Shown one piece after another: positions 1 to 10,953 of a stretch of DNA of 64,000 nucleotides (its first letter is position 1; every line of letters starts with the position of its first letter). The notes below the pieces were generated by a model, which was not told where the DNA came from, did not search any database, and worked only from the letters and a program-made list of their open reading frames with translations. The stretch comes from Papaver somniferum (lineage: Eukaryota > Streptophyta > Magnoliopsida > Ranunculales > Papaveraceae). The DNA is taken from contig NC_039361.1 of the NCBI RefSeq assembly GCF_003573695.1, forward strand, positions 135,316,777 to 135,380,776, read 5' to 3'. A program made the translations under genes and the position numbers.

Positions 1-2279
1 TTCTCTTTCTTCCTCTACGTTTCTTTTCGATAGATCGCGATAACTAGGAGCTGATGTATCCCCTTGATCCTCAGCATTCATTTTAATCTTTTCGAGTTCT
101 ATTGACTTGGCTTTGAGCTTCTCGGTCTTATTGTCCAACCATTCGTTAACAACTTTACTTTCTTCATCATTGACAGAAGCCAAATCCGCTAAAACGCTGA
201 ACTTCAGACACGTTTGATTGTAACACAGACTTTGCTCGTTCAACTCCCAACAGCTAAAACTCACTTTCACTTTTGTATGCGGTCTTGTTACGTCTTTTTC
301 CCACCTGCGTAAGATGTATTTTTCAGGAATAAGGAGAATCCCATTACGCATTAGTACCACAATTGCATGCTTACAAAGTATTCCCCTAGACTCAAACATT
401 TGGCAGCTACAATGAATATCGAAATCAACTGGTTTTTTTCTTTTTTTAGCTTCAGTTGCTTCTGTTTCGTCTGTCCTTTTATCAAACACACATTCCTCCT
501 TTTCACTATCATCTGTGCCGCTGCTTTCGGTTTCACTTCCATTTGTTTCGTTGTCATCTGTTTCGCTTTCATTATCTGTCTCTAAATCAACCATGCCTTC
601 ACCATCATCTACAACTTCAACAGCGTTATCACCATCCTCCTCTTCACTGCTATCATCATCCGTTTCTATTTCACGGAACGTAACATTAAATTTCACCTTC
701 TTACAAAAATCATTATCAAGCCAAATATCCTCTCGAATAACATACTTATGAACCTCGGTCACCTCATCAAAATCAACCACTTCACATGCAATCTTCCCAC
801 GAATTTCTTTCTGGAACTCTTGAAACTTCACAAGGGTATACATATCCCGAAGCTGCTTTTCAAAAGGATAGCCAGAAATAAGAGGAATTTCCTTTGTACA
901 TGACTCCGCATCTTATTTTAACTCTTTTTCTACTTTAGCCCTCAAAGCTTGTTCACATAGTTCAACAAACTGTTTTAATTTTGTCTTTGAATTGACATAA
1001 CCTTTAAAGAATGCGTTTATGATTTCGCTACGCTGAGTAGAAGCCATCCCCGCCCAAAACGTGTCTTTAAGAAAACATGGTACCCATCGTTCTTTCTCAG
1101 GGTATAAATCGCTCAACCATGTGTTTTGCTGTAAATTGTATTTGTCGATCATTTTCTTCCATGATTCTTCAAACTCAGCTGGAGTCTGGGAATCATATAC
1201 TGCCTCCTGCAAATCAAACGCAATTTTTTATCTTTGTTTGTAACTACCAAACTTTTCAGGAATTTTTTTTATTATGTGCCACAGACACCATCTGTGCCTA
1301 GCTTCCGGAAAAACAATTTCAACCGCATTCTTCATGGTTTGACACTGATCATTTATAATTTCTCTCGGAACACATCCAGACATGCACTTTAGACACTTCT
1401 TAAATAACCATACAAATGTTTCTGTAGTTTCATTACAAAGCAACCCACATCCAAGCAATATTGATTTTCCATGGTGATTAACCCCGACAAAAGGAGTGAA
1501 AGGCATCTCATAATCGTTTTTCATGTAAGTGGCATCAAAACTAATAACCTCACCAAATTCTTTATACGCTTCTCTACTCCAACCATCAGCCCAAAATACG
1601 TTTCTCAATTGATTTTCATCATCGTAGTCAACTTCGAAATAAAACCCACTATTCTCTTTTACCTTCTTGGAAAAATATTTCATCAAAGAAGTTGCATCCC
1701 CTTCACCAAATCGTAGTCGGCGTATTTCTGCAAGAGCATTTCTACAATCTTTTCACTGCAATCAACTTTATCATATCCACCATAATGATTCACCACCGAG
1801 CGGAAAGTCTTTTCCATCAGAATTCCTGATTGGTCATTAAGGTCGATGGTATGTAATACATGTGGTTCAACTTTCCGATGTTGTCGATAATGCCGAGACA
1901 GACTTGGATCATAAGTATGATTGTGATCAAGCTTAAGTTGACTAATCTCCCATTTGTCTTCATCATCCTATCTTGCAGTAACGTAAGCCTTGCAATCACA
2001 ATGATTTCTCTTGCGAGGTTTGGCTATATTTTTAGTCTTGTTAACAGGATTTCCTGCTCGGTTACAAACATACATCACACTTCTTATGATTCCTTCTTCG
2101 TTTCTCCGATTAGTTCTTTTTCTAACTGCAAATCCTTCACGTTTTGCATATGCTTTATAAGCACGGAACAAATCATCATATGTTTCAAACTTTTTTCCAA
2201 TGTACCATTCATCCTCATCGGTATTTTGAGTCTTTTCACCTGCTTCCTTCTCAGTATCATCTAAACTGACCACCGCCAT
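1..2279 (-). pseudogene. FAR1/FHY3-related (FRS) gene remnant, 3' end outside the window
   Basis: FAR1-related proteins are transposase-derived nuclear transcription factors. Reading leftwards from an ATG at 2279, a FAR1 DNA-binding domain is visible (about 2210-1880: CNRAG, CDCKA and HNH zinc-ligand positions). Next comes the MULE transposase core (about 1690-1150) with FDATY (first D), INDQC (second D), CLWHI and FEESW (E). A SWIM finger at about 415-365 has the C-S-C...C-K-H pattern. Between core and SWIM, at about 670-490, lies a strongly acidic stretch. The frame is broken by stop codons at 1968-1970, 1228-1230 and 913-915, and by a one-base loss near 1755 within an S-E-K-D motif. Downstream of 912 it stays open to the window edge. 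Domain assignment is secure. Whether it derives from a host gene or a FAR1-type MULE transposon cannot be told, and I saw no terminal inverted repeat. The stops could in principle fall in introns, but the protein similarity runs straight across them, so I call it a pseudogene. Confidence 0.88.
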
Positions 2280-2899
2280 CTACACTTAAAATCAGATTAG
2301 ATGTATCATAAAACTGATATAAGTTTACGATATAAACACTTCTGTGAATAATAAACATATGAATCATATGAGCCATAGTTATAAAATTATCAAAATTCCT
2401 GATCAGAATGCTTACCCAAATCTAACAGAAGAGAAACAAGAACTATAAACACTTTATAAAATACGATTTGTATCAAACCTTAAACAATCAAGATGATTTT
2501 GGCATTCAAAAAATCTTATACAATAAACATAGAGGTGGCTTTTTAAGTTTACCTTGTTAGTAAGTTTGAGATAAAATGGTAGTGATCTCTGGAACTACCA
2601 TCACATAACTTTTTTCTATTGGAAGATTTGAAGAGAACCCTATATTTGATCGCAGGATACCCAGAATTGTTTTAGGAAGACGAACAAACCCTAAGGATTC
2701 GTTTTGGGAAGAAAAAAAGAAACTGAATAGGAAACGTCGGACTTCCTTTTTATTTCCGCTGCCAAGTTTTTAAAGTATTTGGTTTCAATCTGAACCGTCG
2801 GGTACATCCAACGGTTTAAAGAATTAAAGAATTAACTCGTTTTTTTTTAAAGAAGAATTAGATAAATAAAAAAAGCTACTTACCTCTCGCTGCCACATC
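2280..2899. other. AT-rich upstream flank, no gene seen
   Basis: This stretch lies 5' of the FAR1-like remnant. It is AT-rich, has no open frame with recognisable similarity and no clear promoter element I would defend. It may hold the old promoter and 5' UTR of the remnant. Confidence 0.4.
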
Positions 2900-3645
2900 A
2901 GTTTTGCTGTCAAGTAGCTGTCCACATGCTGTTCAAATAGCAAAATCGTATTTATTTTTCTAATAAAATCTCCGTTTCTAATAAAATCCTGGTTATGTCC
3001 CCAAAATTTGTGGAGTACACCTTTAGGAATCAGAGATGATGATATATAATTCAGTGGGACCACACGATTTTTTTTTTGTTTTGACGAGAACAGTTCAACC
3101 AGCATGAGACAAAAAACTTCTTTTCTATCCTGCAAGTTTGGGTTCAAATTTTTCGCCTAGAAAATCTTAAAAATTAATTCTCTGAGCAGGCTTGAGAAGA
3201 TGAAATCCAAGGTATTTGTCCTTCATTTGCATCTGCTTAACTCCCAACTGACTGTATATTTATTTTTGCATTGCTTGAGAAACTCCTTCGCTTAAAACAT
3301 GGATGATTTAGAGAGATTTACTACTTATCCCGACCACAAGAGCATACATGAAAAGTTATTTACCTTATAACCAGTGTAGAGAGCAACCTTTTCCATGTGC
3401 CTTATCATCCATGGGAGTCCTTGGCAACAAACAATAAACGGGTAGAGACAGGGGACAACCTTGTCTTTGGCCTCTTTCGCTTTTCAAAAATCCTTCACGA
3501 GTGCCGTTAACCATGACTGAAAAAGTTGGATTCGAGACATTGTGGACAGAATCAGTTATGCCGTGATCTCTAAGGGATTAACTTAGAAATCGCCATGAGA
3601 CATTACTGTAAGCCTTGATTATATCAATTTTCAAAACAAAACAAA
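2900..3645 (-). pseudogene. L1-type LINE ORF2 remnant (reverse transcriptase, C-terminal half)
   Basis: Read leftwards from about 3640, the translation gives the plant L1 reverse-transcriptase pattern: LKIDIIKAYSNVSWRFL, then VMVNGTREGFLKSERGQRQG followed by CPLS, which is the RT block around the catalytic YADD region. Further on come MQMKDKYLGFHLLKP and SLIPKGVLHKF with WGHNQDF, typical of the segment after the RT fingers and palm. Frameshifts and stop codons occur every 30-60 codons and the catalytic block itself is not legible, so the copy is dead and old. Neither a poly(A) end nor a TSD was identified. It could be a fragment of a larger LINE whose 5' part is lost. Confidence 0.75.
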
Positions 3646-3664
3646 ACAAAACAAAACAAAACAA
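3632..3664. repeat. (CAAAA)n microsatellite
   Basis: Six tandem CAAAA units followed by a partial unit, at the upstream edge of the LINE remnant. Confidence 0.9.
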
Positions 3665-3762
3665 CCATGAATAGAAGTAGATAATCTCATGGTTTCTCCT
3701 TGGAAGTCAAGGTAATTCATGAAGAAATGCAGATTGGGCGTTATCTACCAAACTGTCCAAAT

Positions 3763-4525
3763 AAGGTCTTGATCTTTGAGCAAATAAGGTCTTCAATAAG
3801 AGATACTCCAATAATTTTCCCTTCCTCTTCTTTCTTTCTCTCTCTTTTCCTTTACTCTTCTCTAAAAAAAAACCCTTAGCCTCCATTAATCTCTTGCTCA
3901 AATTTGATCCTTTTTGGACCAGATCTAAGCAAGATTTCTTTTCTTTTTTAAGTTTTAATCGAATAAAAATAGCTTTCTTTTGTTTTTGATGTTATTTGAC
4001 ATACTTCTTCGCTATTTGGAGCGGTTTTTCTTCGCCATTTAGGGCGAGTTTCTTTTCGCTTTGAGAGCGATTTATTGAAACCTTGATCGCTGGTTCATGA
4101 CTTGCTATTCTAAATTTAAGAACATCTACAATCCAACACGGTATTGCTTAAAATTCGTATTCAATCCAAGGGATTTAGGGCATCCGGATTCGTTTGGATT
4201 TACAAGATTTTAGGCAAATAACTCCTTTCTTATCGGAGTATCTCTTATTGAAGAAGAAGAAAATCAGATTAAATGGTTGGAATCGATTCCGGGTCATACC
4301 ATCATCCTTCCCTGCTACATTTACAAAAATTGGGTATCTTTACGGTATATATGGCTCTTTCTCTTCGCGATTTACCTGTAATTGATATCTTCATTTGTAT
4401 TAGGGTTCTTATTATCTTGTATTTTGATGTTTTTGTTATTATTGTATGCGATCCTGTAATCACATTTTGATTTGAATAAATTGAAATTGTTGATTGACCG
4501 GAAAAAAAGGTCTTGATCTTTGAGC
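3763..4525 (+). mobile_element. Retroposed segment with a 19-bp target-site duplication
   Basis: AAGGTCTTGATCTTTGAGC occurs exactly at 3763-3781 and 4507-4525. The right copy directly follows a short A-run, and the enclosed ~725 bp ends after an AATAAA-like GAATAAATTG (around 4474). Long direct repeats plus a 3' A-tail are the signature of LINE-driven target-primed retroposition, so this may be a processed transcript copy or an unrecognised SINE/LINE tail. The 5' part is pyrimidine-rich and looks like a 5' UTR. I could not identify a parental gene and no long frame survives. A 20-base inverted repeat (3790-3809 against 4235-4254) lies inside. Confidence 0.7.
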
Positions 4526-6444
4526 TAAAGTTTGGGCGACCACTTTATAATTATGTCGCAAAGAGAAATGGGACGTTAAACTATGGATTGAATTAGGTGC
4601 TTGATTTTCGGAATTAGAGTAATATGAGTATGATTTATCCTGGTAGAGAGGCTAGTAGTAGCTCCAAATTATTTTTTGCGCTCCACCATTTGCAGCACTT
4701 CGAAGTTCCACCCATTGAAGATTCAACCAGGTCACATAGTTGCAGGGATCCCAGTTTGTACCAGATAATTTGCTATTAATTTCATCTCCAACCCATGTTA
4801 CACGTAAAAAATATAGTAAATAAAAATGGGTTTTGTTATCTTGTGCGTCCATGCACAAGATAACACCCAATCATTGTATCGGGAAAGTGCAAAGCCAATT
4901 ACAAAAATAAAAGAGATAATGTTTTTTAGCATTGAAGATTGTAAAACTTCACTCCTAATAAATTGTTAATTAAAATTTTTAATGTTAGAAGAAAATATCT
5001 CTTAGTATTTTTTTAATTGATTTTGTACCTTTTTAGTATAATGATTGAAATGCACAAGATAACAAAATTCAATAAAAATATATTATTAGGTGGAGCCAAA
5101 ATATTATTCCTTTTGATGAGTTTCTGAAGAATTTCATTCCTCCGTTCAAAAAGGAATCCTTGTCCCTGTCAGCGTCTACTTTTACGAGTAGTTTTTTAAA
5201 ATGTATTTCTGCAAGTTGATAGTTAAATTAATAGATAACTAAAGAAAAAAGACTAGTCTATAAATTCTACCTACCTAGTTCGTTTCAAAAGTTGCTGGTA
5301 TCAATCAATAATGCATAATAAATTCCCATTATTTTAGAACCCCTATAGTTTATTAGTACTATATAATAAGTTTTGAGTACTTCGAAAGAACATTATATAT
5401 TCAGTTCCTGTGTGATTTACACCATAAAATAAACATTGATTTTGAGTGTTGTCTGGTATTTCTGATTGCCTTGGCAGACGACAATGCAAAAACACATGTA
5501 AGAACCAGCTAGGATAACTAAAATCCCACGTAGTTTTGAAAGGAAAAAAAAGAGAGAATCGCTTTTGATTTAATCAAGATATACTTCGAACATGATAGAA
5601 AACTATCTCTACTCTGGAACTGATTTTTAGTGCCTAGAGAATGAAAAATCATACGTCATGTTATTCATCTCAAAAGGTTGCCTATCTCAAGCAGTATCCC
5701 ATACGAGACTGCTCGTGAATATGGAAAAATAAAATTTATATCTTTTCTTTAATATGTGTATAAAATTACTTCCCCCGATAAGCTTGTTCCCGTAAGGGCA
5801 TTTCTTTATATACCCCTAGATTTAATAATAACGATATCCCATTAGTTAGTTATATTAGTTATAATTTGGTTAACATGAAAATCAATAAGTTATTTAAATT
5901 TTTTGATGCCAATACCCCTTTAAAAGTTTGATACATAACCATATCTAAAGCAGTAAGAAAAAAATTAAATCGATTTCGAAATCAAAAAATTAATGACCAT
6001 AATCGACCAAAATGTCAACAATAGATTAAACGTCTGTATGTTTGATCCCCGTTTCTGGCTATGAAATCTGTCGCGGATAACAACTTCAACAACTTTTGTC
6101 TTTGCAATTTTTTTTCTTCCGTTTCAGTTACTCTTTTTTCTTTTCTGTCTCCATCATCTAAAAAATGTCGATAATCTTCATTTTAACAATTCTTCTATCT
6201 CTGTTTGTTACAAACCCAACTAACCACGATGGAACGTCTCGTTAAACTCTTGTTAGCTTTCTATCAACACTTCTCATTATATTCTTTGCAGACCTTATCG
6301 ATTTCAATCCCATATCTATATCAAGTTCATCAGCCCACCAAACTTCTGTATAACACTACTAAACCCATATTAACCCTAACCATAATTTCTTTGTTGTATT
6401 AGCTTTTTGTTCATAATTTTTGTCAAATAATTAAATCACTATAA
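4526..6444. other. AT-rich intergenic DNA, no gene supported
   Basis: Apart from the inverted repeat at 4831-5067, I see no coding, RNA or terminal-repeat signal. Short open frames near 4652-4870 (-) and 6205-6402 (+) have no recognisable motif and are not called. Confidence 0.45.
4831..5067. repeat. Inverted repeat with nested perfect hairpin (possible MITE remnant)
   Basis: A 16-base arm at 4831-4846 is the exact reverse complement of 5052-5067. Its first 13 bases also pair perfectly with a nearby copy (4834-4846 with 4853-4865, six-base loop). Three copies of one short motif in both orientations within 240 bp suggest a miniature inverted-repeat element or its remnant. No TSD was confirmed. 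Confidence 0.45.
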
Positions 6445-6981
6445 ACCCTTGTTGATGGTGGTTTTTAGCTTAGGGTTAAAATCGTAAACCTTGCATCTGA
6501 CGTCACTCTGCAAGGAAACGGTGTCGTGAGTTGTAACCCTCCACCAACATATTTATTGAGCCATTCAATATATTTACATGAAATTTATCCAGACTGGCGA
6601 ATGTAGCAACCATCCCAAACACTCTGTAAATTTTCGGCACCTCGCCAATACAAGACTCACTGAGTACTCTCATGTGCTATGTTCCCCGGCAGAACCCTTA
6701 ATATCGGTATGGCATGACGGATTTGTGTTCACTCGCAGCAGAGTAGCATGAACCTCCAAGTACCAAAATTAAGGCCATTGCACAAAATACTCAGACGGAA
6801 AGCACACTGCATTCTGTAAATAAGGATTTTTGTGGCAGCATACAAAATCCATCCAATTATTGTGATAACTCATAAAAAAATCATAAACCCGACTAACTTG
6901 CAAAAATTAGGGTTTCCCGCACCGCGCAGCACACTAGACCCCTTGGTCGAAACTATGCTTAGCCAAACTAGGCAATTAAAT

Positions 6982-7302
6982 CCGCCACAGCGCACTGGAA
7001 GTGTGGCCACGCCCTAGCTTTCCGTACCCACTTCCCATCAATCAATCAGGTCGCTTCAAATCCGCCACATCGTACTGGAAGTGTGGCCACGCCCTAGCTT
7101 GCAGGCCCCACTTCCCATCGACCAATCAGGTCTTTCTAAAGCCGCCACACTCTCGCCAGAAGAGTATCCACGCTCATGCTTGGTTGACCCTCTTTTAATC
7201 AACCAATCGAGTCTCATTAAACCCGCCACGCGCACTAAAAGGATAGCCACGCCCATGCTTGGCCGCCTCCCTATTTTCATTGACCAATTAGGTTGCTCAA
7301 AA
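6982..7302 (+). promoter_or_regulatory. Four ~80-bp tandem repeats carrying CCAAT-box motifs (A 5' LTR, U3)
   Basis: Units start near 6982, 7062, 7142 and 7223, each opening with CCGCCAC. Most carry a GTGGCCACGCCC-like block and all carry an ACCAATCAGGT-like CCAAT motif near the end. They lie about 1.5-1.9 kb upstream of the TATA box. The same block recurs in the 3' LTR (14167-14490) and in shortened form in the LTRs of B and C. An enhancer role is inference. Confidence 0.75.
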
Positions 7303-7995
7303 CCTGTCGCAACCTTAAAAGAGGTTGCCATACTAAGTTGGCTTCCCAAAACACGCCAACATACCAAACGACATGCCAAACGTGCCAAACGCGCATGCCA
7401 AACACGCATACCAAACGCACATGCCAGGCACACATGCCGCACGCACATGCCAAACACGCCAAACATGGCCACTCACCACATGTGATATGCCATATATGCT
7501 ACTTAGGGTTTCGACAAGCCAAACCCTAATTTAGGCAAGATCTTCACACCAACATGCCAAAATTTCAGTGGCCATGGCTACACCGCAACCACGCCAAAGG
7601 CATGCACGAGCCATGCCAGCCATGCCGCAATGCCGCTAGCACGCGTTAAAGGCGTCACTGCCAACTAAAGGTAGCCATGATCGAAGGCTACCTTTCCTCC
7701 TGAGATGCAATCTCAACCGTCCAAGTTCGCCACCAAACTAAAAGACTTGTGGCAACTTTTAAGCGACCAGCCACCAAATCCAGTGGCCATCTCCACGCCA
7801 GGCGCCACTTGCACCACTGCGCCATCGGCATGCACGAGCCATGCCGACCAGGTCGCCAAAACCTAATTTGGCCACGATGCCAATTATTTGGTCACGACAC
7901 CAAACCCTAACCTTGGCCATGCCGCCAAACCCTAGCCTTGTCCATGCAGCCAAGCCTTAATTTTATCCACGGAGCCAAATCTTAACCTTGGCCAT

Positions 7996-8345
7996 GCTAC
8001 AACACTACAGACGTTGTCATGCCACTGACATAATGTTATGCCACGGCCACTGGCATGATACTACGCCACGTCCACTGGCATGCCACCATGCCACATATAC
8101 TATAATGTCGCTATGCCACGAACACTGGCATGCCACGGCTACTAGCATGTCGCTATGCCACGGCAACTGGCATGCCACCACGCCACAGCTACTAGCATGT
8201 CGCTATGCCACGGCCCTGGCACGCCACCACGCCACAACTACTAGCGTGCCGCTATGCCGCAGCTACGCCATGGCTACGCCACTATGCCATGGCTACGCCA
8301 CTGGCATGCCACTATGCCATGGCTACGCCACTGGCTACTATATCA
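7996..8345 (+). repeat. Degenerate ~50-bp minisatellite in A 5' LTR
   Basis: Reiterated ATGCCAC, GGCATGCCACCACGCC and CTACTAGCATG blocks with a unit of roughly 50 bp. The 3' LTR has a matching array at about 15125-15440 with different unit order. Confidence 0.7.
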
Positions 8346-8833
8346 ATGGTGCCACTGCGTTATAGAACAAGATGCGGCCGTAGTCAATGACCACTCTTCC
8401 TCCTGAGATGCGATCTCAGTCGTCCAAGTTCTCCACCAAGCCGACGATCTTGAGGCAAGTTTTAGGCGACCATCCAAGACGAGCCTAATAGCATCACATG
8501 CTATTCACTTATGGCAAGCCTCTCAATTTTAACTTGCCACACGTAGCAAAGTGATACATGTTTTCCACGAAAACACTCGAGACATCAAAACATGTCGCAA
8601 ACTGGGGGATACTCATCAGAGTATTGGTCTGACGGTTTACAGCGTGCGGTGGGCAATACGCCCGTTACAAGAAAGTGTCATAAAGCGAGGCGGTTAGTAA
8701 TGGTAAGAAGTAATGGTGAAGCGTATCTTTCATTATGGAAACATCAATTCCAGGCGTTACCCGTTACTCTTTTCTTCCACCACTCAACCGTTTCTACTTC
8801 CTACGAGACCAAGGTACGTTTTGCTGCAACTTG

Positions 8834-8841
8834 TATAAATA
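8834..8841 (+). promoter_or_regulatory. TATA box of element A 5' LTR
   Basis: TATAAATA sits in a block conserved in all LTRs of this family: 15938-15945 in A 3', 35809-35816 as TATAAATC in B, and, on the minus strand in C, 47183-47190 and 57358-57365. Transcription would start about 30 bases downstream, making U3 ~2.4 kb and R-U5 ~0.36 kb. Confidence 0.7.
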
Positions 8842-9226
8842 GGTCTCATCTATTTCCACCAAACAACAAGTTTTGGTCGGAGAACAACAAAGTATTCATA
8901 AATCACCTGAAATCACCTGGTAGCTTTCCATTCTGCTAGCCAGTTCTACTTTCTGATACAAGTCGTAAACAACCACACCTTCAGAATCAACTATTCTGGT
9001 CTCAACACTTTCTTCGTTTCCCTCCCTAAGACCAACCCTTCTCCTTCACTTTGTGACTGAAGCAAGCTTGGAACGTCCATTTCTTAGTTTAGGCCAGGAT
9101 TTTATAAATTGATATCTCGAATCAAAAGTACTCCCGTGCAGTACATTGTTTAGGTTTTATATTTGTTTCTCACCCACACACCCAAAATTACCAAAATCAG
9201 CAGAAACGGTTTTCATCCACAAACAA

Positions 9227-9243
9227 TTGGCGACCACAGTAGA
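9227..9243 (+). other. Element A primer-binding site
   Basis: TTGGCGACCACAGTAGA follows the LTR end by one base. B has the cleaner form TTGGCGACCACAGTGGGAG. The sequence style fits plant Gypsy Tat elements. I did not assign the tRNA. Confidence 0.75.
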
Positions 9244-9300
9244 AGATTAATCTATCGGTGACAATATAAATTCCCAATTTCCAGTTTCATTTTTCAACCC

Positions 9301-10352
9301 CCATCTCAAGATGGTAGAACTCAGGTCCGGATCAGCAACAAATCATGGAAACACTAGCGCTGAAATCATCTTCGATGTTAACGTTTCTTCCAGTGACATT
9401 AATACGCCACATGTATACCAGCGACGCGTAAAATGTCCCTTCAGGCGTTACACCTCCGATCACTAGAGCCAGAGCCGCTCCCGCCACCCCAACATTTCTT
9501 CAAGTGTGACAGCTCCAGCCGTCACCTGAGCCGCTGCTACTCCACCATCAGGACGAGAGACTGGAGGAGCCAGAAGAAGTCGTCCTCCTCTTACCACTGT
9601 TGATTTGATGGAAAAAAAAGGTTCTCGTAAGGCTCAGACAGACATGGCTACAACTCAGAAATAGATACCTATTTTCCTCAAGACACTAACAGAGCGGCTA
9701 TCACAAGAGTCAAGTTCAACCCCAGACGGAGCTGACGAGGAATACTTTTAACATCCGGCGCAGGCACTTCAGAAGGACGCGTGTTTATAGATGAAGAGGC
9801 TCGCGTTTCTCTTGAACGCCCAGTAAAAGGGAATCAGCAATCCAATTTAGTCACACGTGAAGATTAGGAATAACTTCTCCAAAATCGAGGCAAAGAAAAT
9901 CAGCAACCCTCCTGAGTTCACAGAGACGATCTTCCCTTCATGAGCTGCATGATTTCTGGGGACTTCTCCCACAAAATCGTGCAGTCTATGATGAAACATT
10001 TATGTGAGATTGTATATTTCTCCAAGGCGCAGCGTCAAGACATATTTACAGCCCTCAACCGCACTACATCAAGAAAGCAGCTGTTTCCAGCCAGGGAAGC
10101 CGTTCCCAAACCCCAACCTCTCATGGGAAGCACGATTGATAGATGAAACTGGGGACTCCTAACCGCTATTCACTTTAAGGATGTCGAGTTTGACAACATG
10201 TTGATTGGCGCGGCCTCCGACTTCAACATTATAACCGCCAAGGCTCTAAGAATTGCAAGGAAAAAATCAAACAGAAGAAGCGTATTCTTTCCCATGAGAG
10301 AAAAACACGACTTTCGGACCAGCACTATTTGTGTCGTCTTCCCATATGCCAT
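9301..10352 (+). pseudogene. Element A gag-N plus protease-like remnant, gag core deleted
   Basis: From the ATG near 9311 the first codons read MVELRSGSATN, as in B. The sequence then jumps from a gag-N motif (PPEFTE near 9910) straight to the gag-C/protease segment at 9940 (SHKIVQSMMKHLCEI, FSKAQRQDIFTALN). The gag core seen in B (AFYKKYFFVS...RFRIQALD) is missing. A TGA at 10144 breaks the frame, after which the protease-like motif reads LIGAASDFNI. The catalytic Asp expected in retropepsins is Gly here. The same deletion in element C shows that it predates both insertions. It encodes no working protein. Confidence 0.72.
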
Positions 10353-10389
10353 ATCGTATCAAGTTGTTTTTCGAAGTCAAGGGTTAATA

Positions 10390-10560
10390 GAGCCCTTACT
10401 GGAGTTTTCTACAGGAGCCACTTCGACGTCTCTCTCCAGGAGCCGCTTCAATGTTCTCTACAGAAGTCGCTCCGCTTCAACGTTTTGCTCCAGGAACCGC
10501 TTCAACATTTCGCTCCAGGAACTGCTTCGACGTTCTCTCCCGAAGCCGCCGCTTCACCGA
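10390..10560 (+). repeat. Element A minisatellite 1 (~24-30 bp units)
   Basis: Repeated CTCCAGGA-(A/G)CCGCTTCAACG-type units. The homologous place in C (about 55930-56025, opposite strand) carries the same unit in a different copy number. Confidence 0.7.
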
Positions 10561-10722
10561 AAACAAATATTAAAAAAGAGGGAATAAACTCACATAAATG
10601 AGTTATCAAAGCCCATAAATATTCATGTCCGTGGTCATCCAAGGTTCGTGCTCGTAGCTACGACTCTTTTCTTTCAAGATCCAGTAGCCGTCATTCTTCC
10701 TCGCCAAGATTTGCACCCGTAG

Positions 10723-10953
10723 TCACCACTCCTCCCTGTCATGGATCGTGACTGTAGCCATCCAAGCACCTGCCAGCTTGTTTTTGTTCCCACGAAAACG
10801 CAGTCTTTTCTGGTCGCAGTTGCTGCCAAGAACTGTTGTTTTTCGTTTGCTGATACTAGCCAGAGCTTTACCATAACAACAATCATTACAAAGGTAATTC
10901 GTACTTCTCCATATTTTAGTTTCACATGGAAGAAGTAATAGAGTCACCAGCAT
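10723..10953 (-). other. Antisense open frame in element A, homologous to one in C
   Basis: Opposite to the element, 76 codons are open. The segment TLLLLP-ETKIW, GKALA and TVLGS-CDQKRL matches the frame at 55558-55932 in element C (about 44 of 60 residues). Most base differences between the two copies change the amino acid, so I see no sign of selection on this protein. It may be an open frame inherited by chance or a decayed additional ORF. Confidence 0.3.

Larger units (their letters stand above)
6450..9225 (+). repeat. Element A 5' LTR (2776 bp)
   Basis: It is bounded by TGTTGATGG and CACAAACA and matches 13632-16319 end to end. It contains four ~80-bp CCAAT-bearing repeats, a degenerate ~50-bp minisatellite and a TATA box, in that order. 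Confidence 0.92.

Noticed and set aside
4652..4870. 72-codon minus-strand frame as a host exon
   Set aside because: Composition looks protein-like, but there is no family I recognise, no splice context and it overlaps the hairpin at 4834-4865.
7056..7472. 138-codon minus-strand frame with Cys/His/Trp-rich repeats
   Set aside because: It lies over LTR tandem repeats (CATGCCAAACGC units). Its peptide pattern is dictated by the repeat and shifts between the LTR copies.
7988..8365. 125-codon frame rich in His and Thr
   Set aside because: Translation of the CCACGCCACTGG minisatellite inside the LTR. The homologous array in the 3' LTR reads differently.
8592..8939. Recurring frame (also 15696, 35473, 47277, 57452) beginning MSQTGGYSS
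   Set aside because: It occurs in every A/B/C LTR just upstream of the TATA box, inside U3, with stops and shifts between copies. It is a shared LTR sequence, not a gene.
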